A stretch of 64,000 bases of DNA, from the NCBI GenBank assembly GCA_016808115.1, contig JAEQBH010000722.1, positions 110,834 through 174,833 on the forward strand, written 5' to 3'. The notes under the pieces were generated by a model. The model saw only the letters and a program-made list of their open reading frames with translations, searched no databases and was not told the origin of the DNA. The DNA comes from Tetrastigma voinierianum (lineage: Eukaryota; Streptophyta; Magnoliopsida; Vitales; Vitaceae). Both the position numbers and the translations under genes were made by a program. This document shows, in pieces, positions 11,870 to 23,451 of this stretch (within the stretch, counting starts at the first letter, position 1; every line of letters starts with the position of its first letter).

Positions 11870-13830
11870 TAGATTGCTTGAGTAGGTTGGAAGACATGGA
11901 AAGTGATCGTCTCCATGGACTCGGTTTGAGTTAGCCTTCTTGCACATTGATTTGAGCTTTCATTGGTACGGAAAGGTCTGCCAAGTATGATGGGAATGGG
12001 TGATCTTCTTCCATGTCAGAATGACATTCTCTCTTTGGAAGAGACCAATTACCAACTTTCGAGGCACATTTTAGAGCTGCCTCAGGGTGTTGGTATGACC
12101 TATCCCATGAGATTGTAGGCGATTGGCGTTGATTCGGTTCTCGACTTTAGCCTTTTAAACATGGTGGCATCAGTTTGATGCTCATTCTGAAGTCATAAAA
12201 CTGTAAAGATGCGGAATTCCTATGAAACGGTGCCATAAAATTTTGGATCTTGAAGTTTGGGAGGCTTCTTTCTGGATATTTTGTTCCTGATTAAATGATG
12301 GTCCCCATACTCTTCGATTTGCTAACACTTGCCAGATCTTTTCTACCAATTTCACATAACTTGCATATTCTCTAATACTTCAAAAAATAGTAATAATATG
12401 TAATTTCTTGATATCAGAAACTGCGGCTTAACTTCTCCCGATTTGCCTGTGACCTGAGATAAGTTAGTATGACGGGTTCATGTTTTGCACATTTCGTTGT
12501 TCCTTCCACAACTACTACTCTTTGACCCAACTCGTATCTTGGGGTTTGCTCATCTTGTATCACGGTCCTTGGATCTTTGGTCTTGTCTATTTTCTAGTTC
12601 TCTTATCACTTTAGTTTGGCCCCAGAGTTTTCCAATTCTTCACTCACTTAGAGTGATGGCCTTCTGATATTCTTTCCCTTCTCCTCTAGGGTTTGCCTCA
12701 CGAATTGTAGTAGTGAACCTGTTGCCTTTCATGCCATAAGTAAGCTTGCCATTTGGCCCATTTGGCCTCAGACTCTTAAACTGTCTTGCTTGATTGTTCG
12801 CCCAGGGTTGATTCTTCTTTGCATGTTCGCCTTAGTCTCTCATTCTGGGCGGAATGGGACGTTAACATCGTGCTGGAGCTTGCTCTAAATCCAGCTTCTT
12901 TTCGAGGCGGTTCATTACGCGTCGATTCGATTGCGTCTTTATTACGATTGTTATACGCTACCGCTTAGATTTGTTTGATTATTCTGGTTACGATTGTTAC
13001 GCCTGTCCTTGTCCACTGAGTCACGATTCGGTAATTGTTTCCCATACGGTCCTTCGCTGTAGCTAGTTGATTCTGGCGAACACAGATTTATGCGAAGCCT
13101 CCGCTGAAGTTTCTGGCCCGACATTCCACCGCTACTATCTTTTGTCCTCCACGGAATTCACACAACTCCCGTGGGTGATGCGAGATGGCATGTCTTTGTT
13201 CCACTATTTGTATTTATTTGTTTAGTCGGTGTGATACATGATTGCAGTTGATTTGAGTGCATTATGCGCTGCCACCGCAGTGTTCTTGGTGTAGCCTTCT
13301 CTCTAGGCCCGCGATTGGTGTTGGTTGCGACATCTTCCAATATACCATGCACATACAGTGCAGCTGGTTTTCTTCATCAATGATCCTCCGGTGGAAGCAT
13401 CTATCATTGTTCGGGTTGTATTTCTCACGACCATTGAAGGTGTGGACTTGCATCCATCGTTAAGTCGGTGGTGGGGACATATGATAATTCATGGAACTGT
13501 CCCATGCCTCATGGAGTTCTCCCTCTGGATGACCAACTGTTACGATCTCACCACCCGGGTTGTGCAATTTTAAACCCAGTGGGAAGAACTTGGTCGAAAC
13601 TTTTGTACCGATTAGTTCCGCGCAGTAATGGAATGCGGTGGTGTTGGTGTGATGCCAGTATCCGGTGAAGTGGGAATAGCGTAGTCTTAGGGCTTCTTCA
13701 GTGACTCCGTTATACTTGATGGTATCGCAAACTTCGAGGAAGTTAGATAAATATGTTGGATTCTGTAGAACCAGTCCGTGACAGTATGTTAAAAGCATCT
13801 CACATGGCGACTTCAAATTCGGCTTATTGT
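11870..13830 (-). pseudogene. Ty3/gypsy gag remnant, Athila-like (element A)
   Basis: The clearest part is minus-strand 13,460-13,816, which contains FLEVCDTIKYNGVTEEALRL, the conserved core of plant gypsy Gag (F-x-E-x-C-D-T-x-K-x-N-G-V-x-x-x-A-x-R-L). Upstream and downstream parts are in shifted frames. A second short passage near 13,400 (REKYNPNNDRC) is shared with element B at about 6,140. The nucleocapsid zinc knuckle is not clearly readable. Gag would package element RNA. The frame is broken many times. Confidence 0.65.
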
Positions 13831-14253
13831 TGCTGAATTAGTGGTAATGCGATCATTGTCCCGAACAAGCGGTAGTGGTAAAAGCAAACTCATCTAATAG
13901 CATGTAAGGATGTCTGAGTTGTATAAAATGGCACAGGCGCTTGATTCTAGCTACCTTCTCTGTGAGTTCGGTTGTTCAGCGCCAAAATCTTGTTCTGATG
14001 TTTTCATGACTAATGATTCTGTACATTCTCTGTTCTGGCCTCGATCTGTGCGAAGTCTTTTCGGCTCGGGATCACACAAGTGTTGATTAATTCGGTTTCT
14101 TTGTCGCGTCACTCACTTCAGAGCACATCTTTGCAGTACTTTTACCTGAACTAACAAAACCAGTTACGGCGCTTTATAGAAATAACAAAGTAAAGAAAAA
14201 AATTCCAGGAATATTATCTATGTACTCCTTCTACATGTCGATTTAAACCTCTC

Positions 14254-14271
14254 CCTCGCCTTGTGGCGCCA
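14254..14271 (-). promoter_or_regulatory. decayed primer binding site of element A
   Basis: The minus strand reads TGGCGCCACAAGGCGAG next to the LTR edge at 14,276. The first seven bases, TGGCGCC, are intact. The rest has diverged from the better copy at 6,997-7,013. Confidence 0.6.
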
Positions 14272-14275
14272 AAAA

Positions 14276-15481
14276 TGACAGGCCGAAAGCGCGGTGTATA
14301 AATGAATGCCTAGTCATAAGTACGCGTAGCCAAGTAATATAGTGTACTTAAAGTACGGATATCGATCGGAAGGAAAGGTAAATTGAATACGTAGGTTCTC
14401 GTCGTATTAACATCTAAATAAAGGATTTTAGGATAAAATCAAATAAGGAAACTATAACTAAATTATTGATTCTAGTGAATTAATGGTGTCACGCCATAGG
14501 TTAAAATCGCTCTCATCACGCTCAATGGATTACTTTCCAAAGATAGTGTTACGAATATATTTGTAATATGTCAATTGGCGAGGTGATCTTGTTTACTTAG
14601 ATATCCTCTCTCGAGGTATATCCGCCTATCTCATGAATAGAATCGAGCATATCTCTTATCTCGACCCCAGATTCGAAATGCTTTCTAAATGTTCTAACCC
14701 CAGTACCACCCTTCAAGTTCGAATATCTCTATTAACCGACCGACTAAAGGCTACTCTACCCGCATCCCCCGAATACCCTCATCTCTCGAACTTCTGATGT
14801 CCAGTTGTGCTTATGCTAACATTGGCCGATGTTATCATATAATTGAAATACGTATGTGAGCAGATACACAAATAATAACAATTGAATACAACATCAAACT
14901 CCTTAATCCATCAGATGTGATGTATTTGATAACCCTAGAAAGAGTCTAGAAACAACAGCAAAGGATGAAAGTGTTTAATATGAGAACATTGTTCTAAGAT
15001 CCAAAAATATAATAAAATGAAAATCGTTAATTCCCGGCACTTCCTCAAGTCAAGTCATCCGCTTCGAACCCGTGGCCTCGCCTTCAGGCCTCCCGATCTC
15101 CCGATTTCAACCCTAATTTGCTTTTAATGATGAGAGCAGATTCGAAGCCGACGTCGCTGGGACGGTGGCTGACGCCGCGACGTGTGGTGTCGAGCCGGCG
15201 ACGCCACGACGTGGGACGCCGCGACGCGGAGGACGCCACGACGGGGACGCCGCTGACGGTGCGACGCTTCACGACGCGGGGACGCCGCGACGCGATGTGC
15301 AATTTCATCATTGCTCCCATTTGCTCCAAAATCGCTTCTCGTCGCCTTTTCTACCCCAATGCTCCCGCATTCACAAAAGACCAACTAAGTATTCTAGTCA
15401 CAAAAACTATAAAATTACTCTAAATAAACAGGAAAATGTAGACTGACGCGAGTATAATATGAGTGTTTTAGGCACTCATCA
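14276..15481 (-). repeat. 5' LTR of element A
   Basis: About 1.21 kb, homologous to 7,020-8,211. It starts TGATGAGTGCC and ends TGTCA on the minus strand. It carries a strong CpG-rich patch at 15,150-15,300, with repeated GACGCCGCGACG words. Many indels separate the two LTRs, so the insertion is old or the sequence is noisy. Confidence 0.8.
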
Positions 15482-16780
15482 ACTCCCTCACACATGCCTA
15501 AGCCAATATGCGAGAAAAAATACAGTTTTCAAAACAAAAGCTTTTTGTTCTTAAAAACACACTACCAAGTTTCGGTAAATATATTGGACTACCCTCCGAG
15601 GCAAATTGCTAGATTTTTTTTTTTCCGAACAACATTGTCCGCTCCGAGATGAACCGTTGACCACTCTCCAAAGCAATTCTTCTAAAATCGTCTTTGAAAT
15701 TCCTTTCTACAACCGTTTTACTTTTCTTCATTTCTTTCATGTCATGCACTCACACCTACCATCTAGGTGGTGCCTGCATATGAAATGCATTATGTCATTT
15801 CCAAAAATATTCATGCTAATATATTTTTACATGTATATATTAACAAATTTAATTCACATAATTCACATTATTCAATCTTTACACACACATCAAACAGCTC
15901 ACATGGGCTAATTACAATCCAAGCACCCATTTTGAATCACTTAACAACTCAAAAACCACACAACCAATCACGTGAATGTTCCTAGGGCCTGCGACTATTC
16001 AAGGCCACACAAGTAGGGATTTCTTCACTTGCTCAAAGATTCGAGATCAATAACACTACCATTCAGGCCTCAACAAATCCACATCCATTAAAATGGCTCT
16101 AGCCAAAGAATAAAAACCAAGTAGGAAAAGATCCCTTACCCTCTTGGAGTTGCTCTAACTCCACAAAATCTGCGCCCACGCTGTGAAATCTCAGAGAACA
16201 ACTTTGTTTCTTGTCTACGAGAACCGACTTGGCCCAAACGCCAGAAATCTGTAGAGAGAAGCCACTCTTTCTCCTCTAAAATCAACCCACACCTATTGCA
16301 CGTTTTTTCTCCAATCAAGAAGAAGAAGACTATTCTTCTTTGTCTTATTCACTTACTCTTTCCACTTAATCCCCATTTTGTCCCTTGGTTTTGATTTTTG
16401 ACACATGGCTTAATCTAAGAAATTCATCTCCATCATCTCACTAATCATGCAACATGTGTCACATGGGTACATGTAGTAAGTGATTTTTGTCCCATCACAT
16501 GTCTCTCACAAGCCGTTTTACTAAGGCACCCGACACCTAGTGCCTCGAAATACGTGAAATTCTAACTGTCTCAGAATTCGACAAAAATCGATGTGGTAGC
16601 TAGATTTCACGAGATGATTCCAACGGTAAAGTCTGTTTCATCATCCAAGATCTAGAAAAATTTCGGATTTTGACCGAATTACCATTTTACCCTTTTTTAG
16701 AAAATTTGAATTTTCCCGGGTTTTACAACTTTGGTTCATGTTTGTTTTTTTTCAAGAATTATTTCTTCAAGTTCTTATGT
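15482..16780. other. LTR-like debris, no gene
   Basis: No coding frame is supported. Read on the minus strand, 16,100-16,330 resembles the R/U5 part of a chromovirus LTR (GTAAGGGATCTTTTCCTACT and neighbours). The stretch 16,500-16,720 has the look of a gypsy 5' untranslated region. No partner LTR was found, so this stays unassigned. Confidence 0.3.
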
Positions 16781-16790
16781 TTCATCATGA

Positions 16791-16886
16791 CAAGGCATGG
16801 AAATTCTATTCCTCAAGAAGTTCAAGGCGTGGAAGTCATATTCCTCCATAAGTTCAAGGCGTGGAAATCCTATTCCTTCATAAGTT
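16791..16886 (+). repeat. three tandem copies of a 32-bp repeat
   Basis: Units start at 16,791, 16,823 and 16,855, each beginning CAAGGCRTGGAA and ending AAGTT. They lie directly upstream of the gag remnant. Because 32 is not a multiple of 3, the array cannot keep one reading frame. Confidence 0.9.
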
Positions 16887-17782
16887 CAAGGCATGAATGA
16901 CTATGAACGTGATTTGGAGATTGCAAATTTGAGGAGGACGGTTGAGCTACTGGAATGACAATTGGAACAACAAAAAAATGATGCCCAACCTAGAAGGAAT
17001 TGACATGAAGCATGTGAGAAGGTGGAAGATTATAATCCATTTGGTGTTGATAATGGTTTCAGTGATGAGGATCATGACTATTGAAGGCAAAGAAGGCATC
17101 CAAGGAGACATGAAGGTTGAACTTCTAGAATTTGATGGCAAAATGCAAGGTAACGCCTTTCTTGATTGGCTATATACTGTTGAACAAATTTTTTAATTTA
17201 AATAATTTTCTGAGGAAAGGAAGGTGAAGTTGGTAGCTATTAGATTGCATGGCTATGCTTCACTTTGCTAGGAGAATCTGAAGAGGGAGTTAAAGAAGAG
17301 ATTTCTTTCTAAAAATTATAGACAAGATAATTACACAAAGTTCTATAATTTTAAGCAATACAATCTATCCGTGGAAAAGTATATAAGAAAATTTAAATAT
17401 TTGATGCTCAGATGTGAAATTGAAAAACCTGAGGAGCAAACCATTGCACGGTTCTTGGGAGGTTTGAAAAAGGAGTTTGTTGATGTAGTTAGATCACAGC
17501 CATATTGATCTTTTAATGATGTTAAAAAACTTGCTATCACCATTGAACAACAACGATGGAAGTATTCACCCAAGACAACCCCTAAAGCAAGTTCTAACCA
17601 AGGGAGTGTTGTGCAAAAGCCCTCAAGCATTTCTAATTCTAACCGAAAATGCTATAGATGTTAAGGTTATGGTCACATTTCTTCTGATTGTCCCAACCGA
17701 CGAGTAGTGACCATTAGAGAGGAAGTGATTGAAGAAGAAGAGGAAGAAGTGAAGCAAAAAGATGGGGAAATTGAAGAATTTA
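16887..17782 (+). pseudogene. Ty3/gypsy gag with zinc knuckle (5' part of split element)
   Basis: In broken frames: VELLEFDGKMQGNAFLDWLY (17,115-17,175), then EERKVKLVAIRLHGYAS, KRRFLSKNYRQDNYTKFYNF, and CEIEKPEEQTIARFLGGLKK, the usual order of a retrotransposon gag domain. A CCHC knuckle follows near 17,648-17,700 (CYRC-stop-GYGHISSDC), with the stop replacing one residue between the second and third ligands. An acidic run of E residues comes next. The frame carries several stops, including after EQIF at 17,194. It ends where the DNA transposon is inserted. Confidence 0.75.
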
Positions 17783-18310
17783 CCAAGGATGAAAATATCG
17801 GTTTTGATGGATATATCAGTACTTGAATTTTACGAATGTATCAAATATATCAGTGGATATTTTCACATAAATTTTTTGCGTAATTAAAAATTATTGAAAA
17901 TTTAAAGATATATTTAATATTATATCATAATTATTTTGAAATTATAGGGAATGATAATAATTAGCTTTTGAAAAAAAGTTAAAATTTATTTACTTATATT
18001 TATACTTATTTATTAAAATAAAACTATTTTGATGAAAACATATCTAATCGCATTTAAGAATAATGTTTGTATAATTTATAAAATTAATGGGTCAAAACTC
18101 TCAAAATTTTGTTAAAGCTTAAAACTATAATTTTGAAATCATAATGATACTTCAATTTCAAAATAAAAAGTTAATTACTTAATATATTTAAAAGACGTCT
18201 GCTGAAGTTCCTCCTTGCTTCGAGCAAATTTCCTAGGTCGAGAGTTTCGTTTCTTCGCCTCATTGCAGTTTTCGACTCGTTGCGTGCTTCTTGGTTCTTC
18301 ATTCTACACT

Positions 18311-19350
18311 ATGGATCTTTCTTCCGACGCCTTTGTCTCTTTCCCCAAGGGAAACCGAATTTCGTCTCAAGGGGTGATGACGACTCGAGAAAATACGCTT
18401 GAATCGAGTTTGGTAGAACGGCCCTAACCGATCGTTCCATCAACTTCAACTTTATGCGGGATCGCTTATCTCATCTCTGGAGGCCAGGAAAGGGTGTATG
18501 TATTTCTGAACTCGCCAATCAAAGGTATATCTTTAAATTTTTCCATGTGGTAGATCTCAAAAGAGTTCTGGCGGGAGGGCCATGGACATATGACAACCAC
18601 TTGTCGGCTCCTACACTGATCTAACCCGGTGAGTACTCCCAAACTGCATTCATTGAATTCCATTGACATATGGGTTCAAATTTTTTACTTACCTTCTAGT
18701 TGTATGTCGAAATCAGTTGGCAAACAATTGGGAAATTATATTGGCTCTTTTCTTGAATATGATACCAGCAATAACGGTGGAAATCTAAAGGAGTATATGA
18801 GACTACATGTGTCCATGGATGTTCGACCTCCATTAAAGCGTGGAAAACGACTAAGAACACCCAATGGGGACTGTTCGCTTTTAAATATGAAAGACTTAGC
18901 TTCCTTTTCTCGTTTCATATGTGGCTGCTTAGGGCATTCGGGGATCGATTTTGTCCCCTGGAAGTTCAATATCTAAGATGAGATTACCCGTGGATGGGGA
19001 GTTTGGCTCAAAGCATCAGTCCGTCAGCTTTCAGGGCCTGGATTCAATCCTTGGTTACGCACAAATCAAGGCCAACAGTTGGAGATGGCGTCTGGTGGGT
19101 ATACAACGGCTGAAAGGAGACGAATTGGAGCGGTGATCAAGACAGAAACCCAGTAAAACCCATAGATCGGGCCACAACGAGCAAATAAGGTTGTGACTGA
19201 CTTAACGTGTAAGTTTGGATGAGGTGGATGGGCATGGTACATTGCAGGTTAGTGTGGTAGATGAGGAAGAAGATAAACAAGCATTTGCGATAGGAAAAAC
19301 TGGCCGCTAAGCTTCGAGGCCCAAATTGGTACCATGGCCTAAACAAACCC
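18311..19350 (+). pseudogene. LINE ORF1: DUF4283 plus CCHC zinc knuckle
   Basis: The frame opens with MDLSSDAFVSFPKG at 18,311. After a frameshift, LWRPGKGVCISELANQRYIF and FFHVVDLKRVLAGGPWTYDN match the DUF4283 core that plant LINE ORF1 proteins carry. Then SVGKQLGNYIGSFLEYDTSN and DVRPPLKRGKR precede a zinc knuckle-like region (CGCLGH near 18,922; the first cysteines are spread across frames). The protein would bind element RNA. At least three frame changes separate these blocks. Confidence 0.7.
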
Positions 19351-19589
19351 AAAGTGACGATATAGACATGCGCACTTCTCCCAATCCAACAAACCAAGAT
19401 AACTTTATCAGCAGGACTCCAGTGGATGTGCCTCTATTCCAATGATCCGCCCCGCTTGAACCTAGGTTTGGGTCAGCCCGTGCAAGCCTGCTTTCTAAGT
19501 GAGCTGTCAAAACTCACAGGCCCATGGTAATTTTTTTGTTTGAAACATTGGTTAAAGCGACAAAATAGAAAGTTTATGGTAAAGTCGGG

Positions 19590-20130
19590 TTTTCAAAATG
19601 CTCGGGCAGCGGGATGATTAGGTCTTGGAGGTGGAGTCGCTGCTCTATGGAAAGATCCGAAATGCAGTTACGTGCTTCTCAATTCCACCGTACGACGCTT
19701 AGAGATCGATGATGAAGCTGTGAGGTAAATGGCGCCGACCGTTTTATGGTATGCAGGTTTAAATCACCGACTAGAATCATGGAATTTACTACGCCTTCTT
19801 CTACTCCCGCTCGCCGTCCCTAGTGTGTGATAGATATGGAACGATTTACTCGAGGAGTCGATAAGAAGTGGAAATGTCGAAAGCACCCCGCTCGTTATTC
19901 CGAGAGATGCCAGGTTGGATTGTGGCTTAATAGACATACCTCTTGAAGGTTACCCCTTTACATGGGTAGAGGAAAAGCTAGACCGCTATGTTGGCTTCGG
20001 ATGCTTGGTTGAATCTATTTCCGCATGTAAAACTCCTCTTAATTCGACGTCAGATTCCGATCACTCACCAATCCTCTTACGCACACTGGTCAGATCGCTA
20101 AAAGAGAAGATTTCTAAAATTCCAGCTTGA
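19590..20130 (+). pseudogene. LINE ORF2 endonuclease (APE-type) fragment
   Basis: GLGGGVAALWKDP near 19,620 is the start of the endonuclease/exonuclease/phosphatase fold. LDCGLIDIPLEGYPFTWV followed by LDR (about 19,912-19,990) and SDHSPILLRT (20,058-20,088) are conserved C-terminal blocks; SDHSP contains the catalytic D and H. This domain nicks the target DNA during retrotransposition. Much of the middle is deleted or shifted. Confidence 0.75.
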
Positions 20131-20289
20131 GAATAATGGTTGTCCGAACTTAATTACATCAAATTGTTTCATTGTGCTTGGCTTGAATCACAAAATAAAG
20201 TGAGCAAGCTTTAACCTACGTACAAGCTTTGTTCATTGGGAAAGGAATTGGGCTCTCGATTCAGAAAGGATATTGACAATTGCAAAACA

Positions 20290-22400
20290 TAGTTGGAACT
20301 TGTCCGGTTTAAAACTGATGAGGCATCTATTAGGTATTTCAAAGAGCTGAAAATTCAGTTGTCTCACAGACTGGACCAAGAAGCTGCATACTGGAGGCAA
20401 AGATCAAAATTTTATTGGCTCAAAGAAGGTGATTCCAACACCCGCTTCTTTCATGCAACTGCCTCAGCTCGAAAAAAGAAAAATGAGATTGCTGGTTTGA
20501 TTCATCGATAAGGAGATTGTCTAAATCGATGATATTCAAATGAGCAGCGCTTAACTTATTTTCATGACTCAGATTCGAATAGCCCCTGTAAGTATGATGA
20601 AGTCTTGGATTGTGTTGATGTTAGAATTAAGAGAGAGGAGAATACCAGTGTTGTCGCTACCATTCTCAAGGAAGAATTTTAAGGAGGCTATTATGCGATG
20701 TATCCCGATTAAATCGCCAGACCCGACTCGCCTTTAATCCTCGCGATCAAAGGTTTTGGGATCTAGTAGGTGACGATGTATATCGAGATAGCCTGGAGTG
20801 GATGAATAATTTGTGTTTTCCTCCGTCGATAAACCATACGAATATATGTTTGATCCCGAAACATCATAATTCCAGAACCATGAAGGATTACAGGCCAATT
20901 GCACTCTGTAATGTGAACTATAAAATCTCCGCTTAAGGTTTCGCAAACCGAACAAAATGTACTTCTGGACATCTCTCAGAGCACCGTGATTTGTTCATGA
21001 AGGTCAATCACTGATAATGTCTTAGTGGCATTTGAAATAATCCATCATATGAAGAGGAAGAATAGTTAAACAGGGGGATGTGGCCTTTAAAATTGACATC
21101 AGTAAAGCCTATGACAAAATAGACTGGGGCTTCCTCAGAGGGATTATGTTGAAATTTGGTTTTGATAATAGATGGGTCGATCTCATGATGCTATGTGTTT
21201 CTACAGTGAGGTATAATGTCTTGGTGAATGAGAGAGGTAGGGCCAATTATCTAAAAGAGGGAGCTGCGAAGGTGATCCACCATCTCCTCATCTTTTATCC
21301 ATGGCCGAGGGCTATCCTCACTGGATTAAAAGTGCATAATCAGAGGGAGTACTCATGGGTGTCGAAAGTTAGTAGAACTCGGTCCAATCAAGCTTCCCAT
21401 CTTCTTAAAACGATAGCCTGTTTTCGCTTCCGAGCTTCCGAGAGAGAATGCACGTGATGAAGAAACTTCTCCTCCAATACGTAAGGCTAGTGGGCAGGCA
21501 ATTTCAGAAAACTGAATCATGTTCATTTCGAATGTTACAACTCAGAGCTCGCCTGTCATCCTGCTCGATGTATCAAATCCTCTCACACCGCGTGCATCAG
21601 CTCCCTCATTGATTGGAAGAAAGAAGAAGATGGTATTCAATCACATTAAAGAACGCGTATGGCAAAGAATCCAAGGTGGGAAAAACATACCTATATCCAG
21701 AGCTGGCAGGGAAGTATTGATCAAGGAAGCTACCCAATCCATCCCAACGTATTATATGAGTACCTTTATGCTGCCTACCTCTATTCTTGATGAAATTCAA
21801 AAAATACTGAACTCTTTTTGGTGGGGATCGCGAAAAGATGGAAACGGTGGCATAAAATGGTTGGCATGGGATAAACTAAGTGTGAAGAAAAACAAATGGC
21901 GTAGACAGGGGGTTTCGAATCTCCTGAATGTTGTTTAACATTGCTATGTTAGGAAAGATTGGTTGGAAGCTTTGTTTTGCCTCCGATGCTCTTGTTTACA
22001 AGATCTTCAAAGCTAAATATTTTCCCAAAGGGGATTTTCTAAAGGGCACCTTAGGGTCCAACCCAAGTTTTACTTCAAGTGATTATCTTCCAATCTTCCT
22101 ATCATTAAGCAGGTATCTGATGGAGAATAGGTATCGTACACAAAGATTGATGTTTGGACCGACCCTGTTGAGAGATGATCGAATTTTGGGTACAAAACAA
22201 CTCCAGAGTAGAATTAGATGGCTTGAGAGTCAGTGATTTACTGACCTGCATACCGGGAATGGGATGTGGAGTCGCTGAGGGAAATTCAGGCTAGAGATGT
22301 TGCTGAAATACAAAGTATACCTTTGTCTCAATCCTTTACTGTAGATCAATATATATGGCACTTTACAAATTCTGGCGAGTACACGGTGAAAACAGGGTAT
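20290..22400 (+). pseudogene. LINE ORF2 reverse transcriptase
   Basis: Conserved blocks appear in order: WRQRSKFYWLKEGDSNTRFF (20,392-20,452), KDYRPIALCNVNYKIS (about 20,884-20,932), RSITDNVLVAFE (about 21,001-21,040), and VAFKIDISKAYDKIDWGFLR (from 21,080). The polymerase FADD box is not readable; the segment 21,250-21,600 is scrambled. The thumb-like part returns as SLIGRKKKMVFNHIKERVWQ and ILNSFWWGSRKDG (21,600-21,840). Frameshifts and stops are frequent. The plus-strand frame at 21,519-21,938 is the longest intact piece. Confidence 0.8.
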
Positions 22401-23382
22401 CATGTATTTACTCAATTATTGGGTGTTCATAGCCAACTTCTGCAAGAAGAAGATCGAGAAACATCCGGTACCCAAAGGCCCCCTCAAATCAAAAATTTCA
22501 GGAGAATGCGGCAAGAGGGTTCTCCTACCAAGTCATAACTCCAATCAAAAGGTATCGATGTCTCTGCCTCTTGTCTTTTTTGTGCGAATAGCCTCTAGAA
22601 TGCTCGCATTTATTTATTTCGCCTTTGCTATATCCGCTGGTCACACTGAAGGTGTCTCGATTGATGACTCTACGGCTAAAACTTCAAAAAGCCTAGAATG
22701 GTTCTTAAATTGATAAAAACTCAAAACAAAGAGGTTATAGGAAAATCAAGGTCAGGTTGGGGTTATATGGATCCAACGAATAACCAAGATCGAACGGCTC
22801 TCATGAATCCAACGAGCAACAACTTTATTCGTCTAATTTTGTTTGATCGATCTCTATTCAAGAAAGCACTAAAACTGTCAGCCAAGTCATACCATTCCCT
22901 GTTCAGCAACATTGGCAACGACCCTTACCAGGCTTTGTAAAATGCAATATAGATGCGACAGTCTTTCGAGAGGAAGGCAAATCGAGCTGGGGAATTGTGG
23001 TTCGTGATTCACAAGGACTATTTCTTCATGCCGCTGGTAGTTAACGCTATTCCACGCCGTGGAGCTGGAAACTATGGGCTTACGTGAAGCATTGTCTTGG
23101 ATCAAGTAGCTGGGTTTTAAGCGAGTGATATTTGAAAAATGTATTCACTTCAAGAGTCAAGTTTCTAAGTGCATCGAGATGCCGAGATTTTAAAGAGCTC
23201 GTGCTTTGATCAAGGACTCAAGGGTCCCTCTCACAAGGAGAACATTACTTTCTCAGGCTTTTACTAAAAGGCAAAACAATGTTGTTGCCTATTCTTGCCA
23301 TATAAATGCTATTAAAGACATCGATTTTATGGTTTGGAATGACTTCGCATTATTCAAACCAGATTATGTACGATGCTATTAA
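22401..23382 (+). pseudogene. LINE ORF2 C-terminus: zinc-binding RVT region and RNase H
   Basis: PPQIKNF near 22,480 and the following cysteine-bearing passage correspond to the zf-RVT region of plant LINEs. From about 22,930, GFVKCNIDATVFREEGKSSW and IVVRDSQGLF match the start of a plant-type RNase H (the D of NIDA is the first catalytic acid). Later blocks are too decayed to verify the other catalytic residues. A stop comes at about 23,382, shortly before the A/T tail. Confidence 0.65.
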
Positions 23383-23409
23383 TTCATAATGCGCTTGCTT
23401 TGATGTCAA

Positions 23410-23410
23410 A

Positions 23411-23444
<34 letters not shown>

Positions 23445-23447
23445 TTA
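23410..23447. repeat. (TA)n microsatellite at LINE tail
   Basis: Alternating TA begins directly after the LINE's terminal TGTCAAAA, which suggests expansion from the element's A-rich tail. Confidence 0.85.
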
Positions 23448-23451
23448 AAGA

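Larger units (their letters stand above)
7020..15481 (-). mobile_element. Athila-like Ty3/gypsy element A, pol deleted
   Basis: It is bounded by two homologous LTRs (14,276-15,481 and 7,020-8,211), both starting TGATGAGTGCC and ending TGTCA on the minus strand. A PBS lies inside the right LTR and a polypurine tract inside the left one. In minus-strand order the interior holds gag, the conserved post-pol GAGGCAACCCA motif, a CpG-rich repeat, an env-position ORF and a long 3' untranslated part. No protease, reverse transcriptase or integrase is detectable, so it is a non-autonomous deletion derivative. The left LTR is directly followed by another PBS and internal region, so no terminal target duplication can be read. 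Confidence 0.75.
18196..23438 (+). mobile_element. L1-type LINE, decayed, nearly full length
   Basis: It has the order expected of plant L1 elements: ORF1 with DUF4283 and CCHC domains, then ORF2 with AP endonuclease, reverse transcriptase, a zinc-binding RVT region and RNase H. The 3' end runs into an A/T tail (TGATGTCAAAATATATA). Flanking words ATATATTTAAAAGA (18,182-18,195) and ATATATTTAAAGA (23,439-23,451) could be the target duplication, but they are low in complexity. All frames are broken. Confidence 0.8.
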
